This document shows positions 1 to 7,676 of a stretch of 8,230 nucleotides of DNA, in pieces (positions within the stretch are counted from its first letter, which is position 1; each line of letters begins with the position of its first letter). The stretch lies in the NCBI GenBank assembly GCA_016342385.1, contig JAEINM010000164.1, positions 1 to 8,230 of the forward strand, given 5' to 3'. Both the position numbers and the translations under genes were made by a program. The notes beneath the pieces were generated by a model. The model did not search any database, had not been told where the DNA came from, and was given only the letters and a program-made list of their open reading frames with translations. This DNA is from Spirochaetaceae bacterium. Lineage in GTDB: Bacteria > Spirochaetota > Spirochaetia > DSM-2461.

Positions 1-1
1 T

Positions 2-3000
2 TTGATAAACCTCCCAGATGGAAATGATTTTGATATAGTCAGTCTGGAGACACGGAATACGGCCGATACCATTGATGATAGCGGAGCAATAACTTATGTT
101 GATACAGATAACTATGACCTTGGAACAGCCGCTACACTATTGGCGGCAATAAGAACGACTTCAACGGTTAATCTCACAGGTGGAGACCTTCTGAGTCAGA
201 GTGGAGAGATTCTTGCTTCTTCAGGTACGACAACTCTGACCTTTGGCGGTGCCAATAATATTACTCTTACAGATGCAGACAATAACTTTCAGACAGTAGT
301 CCTTGTAAGTGGCAATGCCGTGACACTGGTAGATACCAACTCAATTAATCTTGGGGCTGCGACTGTTAGCGGCTTATATGATATCACTGCCGATGCCGTT
401 GTGATCACCGGGGCAGTAACTTCGAATAGCCTTGATATTGATACCTTCGGCGGAGCCGGAACAATTTCCGATACAACCGGAACCTTGACTGTAACGACCA
501 CAACCATTCTACGATCTCAGGTAACAGATGATATTATCCTGAATGGAGCAAATGACTTTGGTGGAGTTGTGACAATCTCCAGTGGTAATAGTGTCACACT
601 TGTAGATGTGAATAGTATCAATCTTGGTCCGGCAACAGTCAGCGCGTTGTATGATATCACTGCTGATTCCGTTGTGATCAGCGGAGCTGTTTCGGCCAAT
701 AGTCTCGACATCGATGCTTTTGGGGGTGTTGGTACAATCACCGATACGACGGGAACACTCAATGTTACTACAACAACTGCTCTGAGATCTCAGAATACAG
801 ATAATATTACACTTGATGGTCTCAACACTTTTACAGGAACGATCACAATTCCATCTGGACAGGATGTCATCCTTCATTCAAGCGGTGCCGTTGTTCTCGG
901 GGCTATCTCTGTGCGTAATCTGACTATTAATGCCGCCAGATCTGCAGCCGGTGGAATAAGCCAGACCGGGATTCTGACATTGAGCCAGACAGGAACTTTT
1001 GACTTGGCAACATCCTTGGGCGATATAGATCTTTCAACCCAGGATAATGATATTGCCGGAGTTATAACCGTTGGCACAGCTCCTAATGTACGGGATCTGT
1101 TTATTAGAAATATCAATGGCAATGCGTCTGTTCCGCTGCTACCGGCAACAGATCTGGATGATCTCACACTTGATTTCCCCAATGCCGCCATTACTCTGCC
1201 TACAATAAATATTACCGGAAATCTCAATGTTATTTCCGGAGGAAATATAACAGACAGTGGAACTCTGACTATAGCCGGTACAGTAACAATGAATGCCAAT
1301 GGAGTGGGTTCGGATATTATTCTCGATGATGATGGAGCCGGTGGTTATACAAATACATACGGTATTTTGTCTCTGACAGCAACAGATGATGCCATAATAG
1401 TCTACGAAGTAGGAGATTCAACCTACTCCAGTGTTACAGCGGGAACCTTAAGTGCCACATCAACAACAGGAAATATTTATGACTCAGGATCCTGGACTAT
1501 TGCAGGCAATACGACTATAGATGCTGCAGCCGATATTACTTTGGATAATGGATCAACTTTTGGAACACTCTTATTAAACGGAACTATAGTCACTATTGTG
1601 GAAACTGGACCAACAGACCTGGGAGCATCAACAATTGGGTCAAATTTCTTTATTACCTCTTCCGGTGCTATTACAGATACGGGGATCGTCAATGTTACGG
1701 GAACTAGTACATTCACTACAACAGCTGGAAATTCGATCATAGATCTCGATGCGGCCAATATATTTACTAACGCTGTCCACCTCTTTCCAAATGGAAGTGG
1801 CAACGGTTCTGTAAATAATGTCAATGGAAATCTCATTTTGGGAAATATTACCTGTGGAGGAAACCTGACAGCTTCTGCATCGGGTTCAATTTCAGACATC
1901 ACAGATGTCACAATCTCCGTGACAGGTCTGGGAGACCTGACAGCCGGAACAACTATTCTCCTTGGAAATGATGTGGGAGATGTAATCAATTTCGGCAGTC
2001 TGGATCTACAGGGGACATCAATTACTTTCACAGAAGATTCTGCTTCAGTGTTAGCTGATGTGGACACAGTCGGGACATTTACTCTGACTTCTGCAGGAAA
2101 TATAGATGATTCAGGAACGCTGACCATCGGTGATGTTACAACTTTAACAGCCAATGGCGGATTATCCGATATTCTGCTGGATCAGGCGGCTTCGACTTTT
2201 GGGACTTTTGTACTCACAGCAGCTAATGCCGATATAACAGAAGCTGCCGATACAGACCTCGGACTTTCTACCGTGACAGGAACTCTGGATATTACGGCAA
2301 CAGGAAGGATCGACGATTCGGGGACACTTGCGATTGGCGGAGATACAACCTTGTCTGCCAATGGCGGATTATCCAATATTCTCCTTGATCAGGTCGCTTC
2401 AACATTTGGGACACTTATTCTCACTGGAGCTAATATTGACATAACAGAAGCCGCTCCTACTGATCTGGGGGCCTGCACTGTGAATGGAACATTCGATATT
2501 GTATCGACCGGAAATATATCCGATAGCGGTACATTGAATATTACAGGGAATTCTACATTTACCGCAGCAGATACATCATCAATTATCCTTAATGAAGCAT
2601 TGAATAATTTTATACTGGGAGCAACCGTCAGCTTTTTAAGTGGTGGTACTTTAAACAATGTCACTGTCGTGGATCAGGATCAGTTTGATATTCAGGCTTT
2701 AACAATCGGTGGTGTGCTGAATGTAACAACTGCCGGGGCCATAACCCAGAGCGGTCCAATTAACACTGGCGGAAATATCACTTTAACCAGCTCTGCCAGC
2801 ACTGTTTCGGTCACAAATACTGTAACCACAGGTGCTGGTGGCAATGTAATTATTACAAATAATGGTTTATTAACTATCAGTGCTCTAATGACCCTTGGTG
2901 GAACCTTTACACAGAATGGAGCAGGACTTGTCGATATTTCAGCCAATATTTTTACAACAACAGACACAATCAGTTTTCTGCGGGGAGTAACTTTGTCAGG

Positions 3001-6000
3001 ACCGGTGGTTCTTTCTACAGGTGTCGGCACCGGAGATATCTTATTCAGCAGCACTCTTACTGGTGGATCAAATAATCTGTCTCTCTATCCCTATAGCGGT
3101 TTATGTACTGTAACCGGTGTACTATCAGGTGTAGACACTCTGAATATTCACGATAACAATGCCGGTTCAACAGGAGCTTTTCTCTTTACAGAATCGGTTA
3201 CGGCAAACACGATAGTTACACAAGCATATGCTCATAATATTACATTCAATAATGGCGGAACTATAACAAATTCTATCACTTTCACTAATACGGGGATTTT
3301 AACCCTAGGCAATGCCGCCGGAGATATCTTTGATTTTACTGCAGGTATAACAGCAACAGCTCCAGCTACAAAAAATATAGCCGGATCAATTAGAGCGGCA
3401 GGAACCGGTGTTATAAATCTCGATACAACTCCTATCAATATTACAGCAACTTCAACAATCGGCGGAACTTCTACAGGAACAGTGACACTGGCCGATTTAA
3501 CAATGGTTGACGGCATTACACTGACCCTGGGAGCTTCAGCCAACACACCATATTCCTGTGGGGCTATAAACGGGACAGCCGGTGGCACAGTCTCGGATCT
3601 TGTGATTAGCACTCTGGGAACAGTTACTCTTTCTGGTGCCATTGGAACAGATACTGGAAATCTGACCATCTTGAGCGGAACTCTCAATGCCGCCGGTAAT
3701 ACGATCAGCCTGACAGAGAACTGGACCAATAATGCCACATTTATACATGGAGATAATAGTGTTGTTCTGGGAAGCGGCGGAGCCGGTCCCTATATCATCA
3801 CCTCTAATGGATCAAATTTTTATGATCTTACCATCACTTCCGATACATATTCCCTTTCTGATCTGCTGGAAGTTGATAATAGTCTGGATGTTATTGGTGG
3901 TGGAATATTCCAGCCGGGTAATAACCAGATAACTTTTAATGGTGTCTTATGGGATACCTCTGCCGGAACCTTTGATCATACTATATCCTCGGGACTGATC
4001 AGTAATGTCATATATACAAATAGCGGCACTATTACAATTCGTGGTGACAATAGTTTCTATAACTTTGAATACCAGATTCCCGGAGGAACTATTTTGTTCA
4101 GAGAAGGGGATACTCAATTCGTTTTAAATAAATTCACTGTTGTCGGAGGTTCGGGTAATCAGATAACCCTAACCAGTGAGAATCCTGTTCCTTCCCCTGT
4201 TGGAGACGGACCGGAAGATCAGTGGATAATTGATATTGATTTTCCCGTTGCAGGTGGATCAGCAACAGCAACTATTATTGAAGTTCTTATTATAAACAGT
4301 AGAGCGGTAAATCCCATTGCCCCTCAGGCAGGATGTACAGATGGAGGAAATAATGACAACTGGTTCTTCTTTATCGATATTATTGTCAGCTGGACAGAGG
4401 ATTCAGATCTCAACGGAAGAATAGACCGCATTAGAGTTCGAGTGGAAAGTATTGCCTTTCTCAATGCTCCGCAACTCCCTATCTATCCCGACTTCCGCTA
4501 TGATGATATAACGGCCTATATTGATGGGTATGACGTTGATACATCACGAGGTTATAATGGTTTTGATGATAGTGACAATGGCCTCTGGTCAGAGTTTTTT
4601 ATCTATCTTGTAGAAAAAGATTACACCGATACCAGTGTTACTCCCCAGTGGAAGCTGCTGACGAATTCAACACTATTATCTACAACAGGGGGTGCCCTTG
4701 TCGAATATGGTCCTACAGTTCCCTTACAAACCCCTCTGGATAATGCTGCACCGATTATAAACTACACCCTGGCCAGTGGAGAAAAAGATAAAATTTATGT
4801 AGAATTTTCCGAGCCTGTCAGAACCTCTTTAGGAGGTGTTATTTCTGCAGGAGATTTCACCTATACGGGAGCGTCAAACATAAGCGGTGTCATAAACAGA
4901 ATTTCTGTCAATGGAAATGGAACAAGTGAATTAGAGCTTTCATTGGACAGTCCGGTTGATGTAAATGAAATACTGTTAAATACTCAGCTGCAGATAAATA
5001 CAGATCTCGATGATAATGTTGATTGGGACAATTTATCCAATTATCCATCCGCTGATCAGACGGCCTTGCCAGCTCCATATTTTTATTCTCTACCTCTATT
5101 GCCATTAGATGGTACAGGTGCATTACTACTCTCAGGTTCCCCTGTTGCCACCCATAGGGTTTCCGACATTGCCCTTGGTCTTACTGGTGACGGTATTGTT
5201 CAGCCGGTCTATGCTACGGATGAAGCGGAAACCGATCTGTCTCGAGGAGGTATAGGTCTTGTTAAAGATTTCACTGGAGGAGAATGGCTTCAGGATCAGG
5301 CGATAGAGATTAACTCCCATATTAATAACGGGATTGTTGCAACCGCAGTCATGCCCGATGTGCAGTTGCTCTTTGATGTGGATATACCAACATCTTATAG
5401 ACAGAATTATGCAGAAGATGGCCTCTGGCTTCCCTCTACCTATGATCCTTTGGATTTTTATGGAATCGTACCTGCGGTCAATCTGGAAAATAGAACCGTT
5501 GATATGGGGACTTCTCCCTCGGCTCAATTGAGAGTGCATAATGTGGACAATGATGATCCGGAGCTGCTCTCCGTTTCTCTTGTGGAATTCCTTTATTATA
5601 TCGATCCCGACGGATCCGGTCCTTTGGGTCTATATGCGGCACGGATCGAAAATTCCTCGGCATCCGACTGGTACAGACAGTTAAAACCATGGTCCTTTTC
5701 CATACATGATATTACTCCTCAGGTGGGCGGGGTTACTATTCTCAGGAATGTCATAAACCCGGAAGAGGGGGAAACGACAAATCTCCATTATGAATTATTA
5801 AAAGAGGGGATGGTAACCATTCAGGTCTTTGATATTTCCGGTGCCATGGTTGACATCCTTTACAGAGGCAGACAGGCTGCAGGAGATTATTCAACAGCCT
5901 GGGACGGGCGGAATTCGGGAGGAAGAGTTGTTGCCAGGGGAGTCTATTTTATTCGCATTGTCGCTCCCGATATGGATGAAACAAGAAAAGTTATGGTTGT

Positions 6001-6007
6001 CAAATAA
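2..6007 (+). CDS. Giant beta-helix repeat surface protein with C-terminal Ig-like and FlgD-like domains (5'-truncated)
   Basis: The visible part is 2001 codons ending in TAA. The frame is open to the left edge; the TTG at position 2 is not taken as a start because it lies inside repeat sequence with no signal peptide or ribosome binding site. Residues 1 to ~1385 are Gly/Thr/Ser/Asn/Asp-rich alternating short strands ('DSGTLTIxG', 'ITLxxANNF', 'VTLxDxNxxxLG', 'xDITAxG'). This is typical of filamentous-haemagglutinin-like right-handed beta-helix adhesins. A CTDGGNNDNW block (~1445-1454) closes the repeat part. Residues ~1458-1690 hold two Ig-like domains, the first with a calcium-loop-like DSDLNGRIDRI (1467-1477), the second with VEFSEPV. 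A block with HRVSDIALGL starts at 1718. Residues 1909-2001 form a FlgD-like Ig domain (VQVFDISG, WDGRNSGG, GVYFIRIV, RKVMVVK). It is presumably exported and surface-exposed, perhaps an adhesin; substrate and exact role are unknown. I see only five cysteines and no transmembrane segment. No frameshift is visible. The gene converges on trmH. Confidence 0.88.
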   Translation: MINLPDGNDFDIVSLETRNTADTIDDSGAITYVDTDNYDLGTAATLLAAIRTTSTVNLTGGDLLSQSGEILASSGTTTLTFGGANNITLTDADNNFQTVVLVSGNAVTLVDTNSINLGAATVSGLYDITADAVVITGAVTSNSLDIDTFGGAGTISDTTGTLTVTTTTILRSQVTDDIILNGANDFGGVVTISSGNSVTLVDVNSINLGPATVSALYDITADSVVISGAVSANSLDIDAFGGVGTITDTTGTLNVTTTTALRSQNTDNITLDGLNTFTGTITIPSGQDVILHSSGAVVLGAISVRNLTINAARSAAGGISQTGILTLSQTGTFDLATSLGDIDLSTQDNDIAGVITVGTAPNVRDLFIRNINGNASVPLLPATDLDDLTLDFPNAAITLPTINITGNLNVISGGNITDSGTLTIAGTVTMNANGVGSDIILDDDGAGGYTNTYGILSLTATDDAIIVYEVGDSTYSSVTAGTLSATSTTGNIYDSGSWTIAGNTTIDAAADITLDNGSTFGTLLLNGTIVTIVETGPTDLGASTIGSNFFITSSGAITDTGIVNVTGTSTFTTTAGNSIIDLDAANIFTNAVHLFPNGSGNGSVNNVNGNLILGNITCGGNLTASASGSISDITDVTISVTGLGDLTAGTTILLGNDVGDVINFGSLDLQGTSITFTEDSASVLADVDTVGTFTLTSAGNIDDSGTLTIGDVTTLTANGGLSDILLDQAASTFGTFVLTAANADITEAADTDLGLSTVTGTLDITATGRIDDSGTLAIGGDTTLSANGGLSNILLDQVASTFGTLILTGANIDITEAAPTDLGACTVNGTFDIVSTGNISDSGTLNITGNSTFTAADTSSIILNEALNNFILGATVSFLSGGTLNNVTVVDQDQFDIQALTIGGVLNVTTAGAITQSGPINTGGNITLTSSASTVSVTNTVTTGAGGNVIITNNGLLTISALMTLGGTFTQNGAGLVDISANIFTTTDTISFLRGVTLSGPVVLSTGVGTGDILFSSTLTGGSNNLSLYPYSGLCTVTGVLSGVDTLNIHDNNAGSTGAFLFTESVTANTIVTQAYAHNITFNNGGTITNSITFTNTGILTLGNAAGDIFDFTAGITATAPATKNIAGSIRAAGTGVINLDTTPINITATSTIGGTSTGTVTLADLTMVDGITLTLGASANTPYSCGAINGTAGGTVSDLVISTLGTVTLSGAIGTDTGNLTILSGTLNAAGNTISLTENWTNNATFIHGDNSVVLGSGGAGPYIITSNGSNFYDLTITSDTYSLSDLLEVDNSLDVIGGGIFQPGNNQITFNGVLWDTSAGTFDHTISSGLISNVIYTNSGTITIRGDNSFYNFEYQIPGGTILFREGDTQFVLNKFTVVGGSGNQITLTSENPVPSPVGDGPEDQWIIDIDFPVAGGSATATIIEVLIINSRAVNPIAPQAGCTDGGNNDNWFFFIDIIVSWTEDSDLNGRIDRIRVRVESIAFLNAPQLPIYPDFRYDDITAYIDGYDVDTSRGYNGFDDSDNGLWSEFFIYLVEKDYTDTSVTPQWKLLTNSTLLSTTGGALVEYGPTVPLQTPLDNAAPIINYTLASGEKDKIYVEFSEPVRTSLGGVISAGDFTYTGASNISGVINRISVNGNGTSELELSLDSPVDVNEILLNTQLQINTDLDDNVDWDNLSNYPSADQTALPAPYFYSLPLLPLDGTGALLLSGSPVATHRVSDIALGLTGDGIVQPVYATDEAETDLSRGGIGLVKDFTGGEWLQDQAIEINSHINNGIVATAVMPDVQLLFDVDIPTSYRQNYAEDGLWLPSTYDPLDFYGIVPAVNLENRTVDMGTSPSAQLRVHNVDNDDPELLSVSLVEFLYYIDPDGSGPLGLYAARIENSSASDWYRQLKPWSFSIHDITPQVGGVTILRNVINPEEGETTNLHYELLKEGMVTIQVFDISGAMVDILYRGRQAAGDYSTAWDGRNSGGRVVARGVYFIRIVAPDMDETRKVMVVK
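260..805 (+). repeat. Tandem 273-bp (91-residue) duplication in the beta-helix region
   Basis: Two consecutive units, 260-532 and 533-805, are exactly 273 bp apart in register. Over 75 aligned residues (308-532 against 581-805) I count 60 identities, about 80%. Shared blocks include SINLG, LYDITAD, NSLDID and DTTGTL. The 14-base string tatgatatcactgc occurs at 377 and again at 650. Many differences between units are synonymous or conservative, so the duplication is recent relative to the rest of the helix but not brand new. A third unit starts at 806 (ITLDGLNTFTG) but diverges after about 30 residues. Confidence 0.85.
1253..2746 (+). repeat. Degenerate ~70-residue repeat array in the beta-helix region
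   Basis: A landmark Asp or Gln opening a '(D/Q)(S/T)G-x-(L/I)' turn recurs at 1253, 1481, 1676, 1895 (diverged, DITDVTI), 2108, 2315, 2522 and 2747. The spacings are 76, 65, 73, 71, 69, 69 and 75 codons. The consensus is roughly DSGTLTIxGxTTLxANG, then IxLDxxxSTFGTLxLT, then DITEAxxTDLGxSTVxGTFDIxSTGxI. The units starting at 2108 and 2315 are nearly identical: an 18-base string (gccaatggcggattatcc) recurs at 2150 and 2357, exactly 207 bp apart. The array lies entirely inside the giant coding region and is a protein-level repeat. Confidence 0.8.
4400..4432 (+). other. Calcium-loop-like motif in the first Ig-like domain
   Basis: This segment encodes D-S-D-L-N-G-R-I-D-R-I at residues 1467-1477. 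It fits the D-x-D-x-N-G-x-I-D-x-I pattern of dockerin/EF-hand-like and thrombospondin type-3 calcium loops. It directly precedes an alternating hydrophobic strand (RVRVESIAF), right after the beta-helix part ends. Metal binding is inferred from the spacing of the acidic residues only. Confidence 0.5.
5726..6004 (+). other. FlgD-like / type IX-sorting-like C-terminal domain of the giant protein
   Basis: This segment encodes residues 1909-2001, the last 93 residues of the giant protein. The order of motifs is GGVTILRNVINPEEG, HYELLKEGMVTIQVFDISG, YRGRQAAGDYSTAWDGRN, GRVVARGVYFIRIV and DETRKVMVVK. This is the fold signature of FlgD-type Ig domains. It also overlaps the pattern of type IX secretion C-terminal sorting domains, in which a strand-turn-strand with 'G-x-Y' and a final K-x-x-x-x-K are usual. 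Similar terminal domains occur in spirochaetal large surface proteins, from memory. Whether it is a sorting signal or only a capping domain cannot be told from this window. Confidence 0.75.
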
Positions 6008-6670
6008 TCAGGATTTTTTCGCAGCAATAATATGATCTATTTTTTTAATAGATCCTTTCATCCAGCTTAAGAGAATCTCATCCTGACGAACCTTGTCAAT
6101 ATGCCAGGAAATTGTCGAGTTCCTCAACCTGTCTCCTAACTGCTGGATTATCAGAGCACAACTAGCTGAAATATTCAGGCTCTCAACAAATCCCTCCATG
6201 GGAATATGAAGAAACTCATCGGCCTTATTTAATACAGTGTCACTCAGACCGTCTCTTTCATTACCGAAAAAGAAGGCCGCCTTACCTCTATTCAGATCAA
6301 AGGTTGAAGGTGTGGAGCCTCCTTTTTCAGGTGACGTGGCAATAATTCTGTATCCTTCCTCTTTCAAAGAAGCGATGGCTTTCAGGCTGTTTTCTTTTTT
6401 ATCGTTAAAATGATTGAGTGTTATCCATTTTAATGTTCCCCGGACAGCATGGTTTTTCACTTTGAATTTATTTTTATTTTCTATGACATGAAGATTCTGA
6501 ATTCCGAAGGCATCACAATGGCGGATAATTGAACTGGCATTCTGGCTGTAGTGCAGGTCCTCTAGGACAACGGTCAGGTATTCTGTTCTTCTCTGGAGAA
6601 CTTCAATCATGCGGTCATAGCGTTTCCTGTTGATAAAGGACTTTAAATATTCAATCAATTCTTCGTTCAT
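6008..6670 (-). CDS. trmH: TrmH-family tRNA (guanosine-18-2'-O)-methyltransferase
   Basis: A complete 220-residue SpoU/SPOUT-class methyltransferase, expected to transfer a methyl group from S-adenosylmethionine to the 2'-O of G18 in the tRNA D-loop in the cytoplasm. All three family motifs are present. Motif 1 is NASSIIRHCDAFG (44-56), with Arg50 matching the catalytic arginine. Motif 2 is FFFGNERDGLSD (133-144), and motif 3 is IPMEGFVESLNISASCAL (156-173), forming the knotted SAM site. The N-terminal INRKRYDRMIEVLQRR lines up with the start of E. coli TrmH, which favours the ATG at 6670 over the internal Met at residue 21. A GAGG lies only 2 bases upstream of that ATG, an unusually short spacing. 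The C-terminal tail is shorter than in E. coli TrmH. Other SpoU enzymes (TrmL, RlmB) are less likely because of the TrmH-like N-terminus. It is divergent from the glycosyltransferase and convergent with the giant gene. Confidence 0.88.
   Translation of the reverse strand: MNEELIEYLKSFINRKRYDRMIEVLQRRTEYLTVVLEDLHYSQNASSIIRHCDAFGIQNLHVIENKNKFKVKNHAVRGTLKWITLNHFNDKKENSLKAIASLKEEGYRIIATSPEKGGSTPSTFDLNRGKAAFFFGNERDGLSDTVLNKADEFLHIPMEGFVESLNISASCALIIQQLGDRLRNSTISWHIDKVRQDEILLSWMKGSIKKIDHIIAAKKS
6034..6054. repeat. Perfect 8-bp inverted repeat with 5-base loop inside the trmH 3' end
   Basis: GATCTATT, a TTTTT loop, and AATAGATC form a hairpin 27 bases past the stop codon of the giant gene. It overlaps trmH codons for a Ser-Ile-Lys-Lys-Ile-Asp stretch. 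On the + strand the stem is followed by cttt rather than a T run, and the stem is AT-rich. It is therefore a weak candidate for a factor-independent terminator of the giant gene. It could also arise by chance from the AT-rich lysine/isoleucine codons. Confidence 0.45.
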
Positions 6671-6802
6671 AACCTCATCATAAGCGATGTGTTCCCCAGT
6701 TGTATAGTTGTTGAGATCTCCCGGTTCGCGTATTCAAGAGTTATAAAGAAATATGATAAAATGAGATTGATGCAACGTCATAAGTCATGTTACTACAATA
6801 AT
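6671..6802. promoter_or_regulatory. Divergent intergenic region between trmH and the glycosyltransferase
   Basis: This 132-bp gap must carry the start signals for both flanking genes. A TATGAT at 6752-6757 is a good -10-like hexamer for the + strand. It would place the transcript start near 6764, about 39 bases before the ATG at 6803, but no convincing -35 sits at the usual distance. On the minus strand TATACA (complement of 6701-6706) is a possible -10 for trmH, again without a clear -35. An 8-bp perfect palindrome, GAGATCTC, lies at 6713-6720 between the two and could be an operator or chance. Confidence 0.35.
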
Positions 6803-7660
6803 ATGAGTTATAGAGATCTGGTTTCGGTTATCATTCCTGTATATAACAGAGTAAAGATGGTTCACGAAGCAATAGAATCAGTATTGGCCCAGAGCTATAA
6901 TAATATAGAATTAATTATAGCTGATGATGGTTCAACAGATGGAACATTGCAAAGCCTCAATAAATACAGGACATATCCCAATGTTAAAATACAATCTCTC
7001 GATCATTGCGGTTATCCAGGACAGGTCAGAAACTCCGCCGCAGGAATTTCAGAGGGAGTATGGCTTGCATTTCTGGATTCTGATGATATCTGGCTGGAGG
7101 ATAAAATCCTTAAACAGATTGAATATCTGAGCAAGCATAGAGAATACCGCTTTATTCATACTCTGGAAAAGTGGGAGCGCAGAGGTATAACTGTGTCTCA
7201 ACGCCATCGCAAACATGAAAAGGAGGGAGATTTATTCAGAACTTCTTTGGGGAAATGTGAAATAGGGCCATCGACTGTTATGATGGACAGGTCTCTCTTT
7301 CAGAGTCTGGGCGGATTCCGGGATGATCTTGAAATATGTGAGGATTATGAATTCTGGTTAAGGATCACTTCCGATTATCCCGTAGCTTATGTGGATGAAG
7401 AACTTGTTGTAAAAAGAGGGGGACATGATGATCAGCTCTCGGGGAAATATGGTCATATTGAGATTTTTAAGATTGAAGCCCTGCGAAAGCTGGTGGATGA
7501 ACGTTTTTTTTCAAAGGAGAAACTAAGGCAGGCATCGGGGGAATTGGCTGGGAAATGTCTTATTTACTCAAAGGGGTGTCTAAAACGGGGAAGAGAGAAG
7601 GAAGCAAAGAAATATGAATCTCTATACTTTTTCTATTCCGTTGACGATGTTCAAAGATAG
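6803..7660 (+). CDS. Family 2 (GT-A) glycosyltransferase
   Basis: A 285-residue cytosolic glycosyltransferase with no membrane segments. It probably transfers a sugar from a nucleotide-sugar donor to an envelope polysaccharide, lipid-linked glycan or other glycoconjugate; donor and acceptor cannot be read from the sequence. The GT-A signatures are in order: VSVIIPVYN (7-15), IADDGSTDGT (39-48) for the nucleotide, PGQVRNSAAG (72-81), the DxD-type metal site FLDSDDIW (90-97), and ICEDYEFWLRI (178-188) with the probable catalytic-base acidic pair Glu180/Asp181. A late KRGGHDDQLS (204-213) and a basic, helical C-terminus follow. The start at 6803 is chosen because the family fold begins at residue 6 or so from it. 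The frame also offers ATGs at 6689, 6761 and 6770, and none of the four has a good ribosome binding site. It probably forms an operon with the lipoprotein gene 16 bases downstream. Confidence 0.87.
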   Translation: MSYRDLVSVIIPVYNRVKMVHEAIESVLAQSYNNIELIIADDGSTDGTLQSLNKYRTYPNVKIQSLDHCGYPGQVRNSAAGISEGVWLAFLDSDDIWLEDKILKQIEYLSKHREYRFIHTLEKWERRGITVSQRHRKHEKEGDLFRTSLGKCEIGPSTVMMDRSLFQSLGGFRDDLEICEDYEFWLRITSDYPVAYVDEELVVKRGGHDDQLSGKYGHIEIFKIEALRKLVDERFFSKEKLRQASGELAGKCLIYSKGCLKRGREKEAKKYESLYFFYSVDDVQR

Positions 7661-7676
7661 GGGTAGCTTTTATCTG

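Noticed and set aside
2..4. TTG at position 2 as the true start of the giant gene
   Set aside because: It sits in mid-repeat sequence, has no signal peptide after it, and lies at the window edge, so it is most likely an internal leucine codon.
874..2664. Long minus-strand open frames opposite the giant gene (for example 1477-2154, 225 codons, and 874-1299)
   Set aside because: They are low-complexity Val/Pro/Ser/Ile-rich mirror images of the repetitive Gly/Thr/Asn codons, with no start signals or recognisable domains. The + frame carries clear repeat and domain signal.
260..2746. Repeated DNA considered as a CRISPR array or mobile repeat
   Set aside because: Units are long, in register with the reading frame, multiples of three in spacing, and conserved at protein level. 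There are no short identical repeats with unique spacers.
3232..3738. Minus-strand open frame of 168 codons
   Set aside because: The same codon-bias shadow inside the repeat region; no motif supports it.
7504..7511. Run of eight T in the glycosyltransferase as a phase-variation slippage site
   Set aside because: Runs of this length are expected in AT-rich DNA (Phe-Phe codons), the frame is intact, and nothing else suggests phase variation.
2..7660. Functional link between the glycosyltransferase and glycosylation of the giant surface protein
   Set aside because: The genes are separated by a divergently and convergently oriented trmH and are not in one operon. Proximity alone does not support it.
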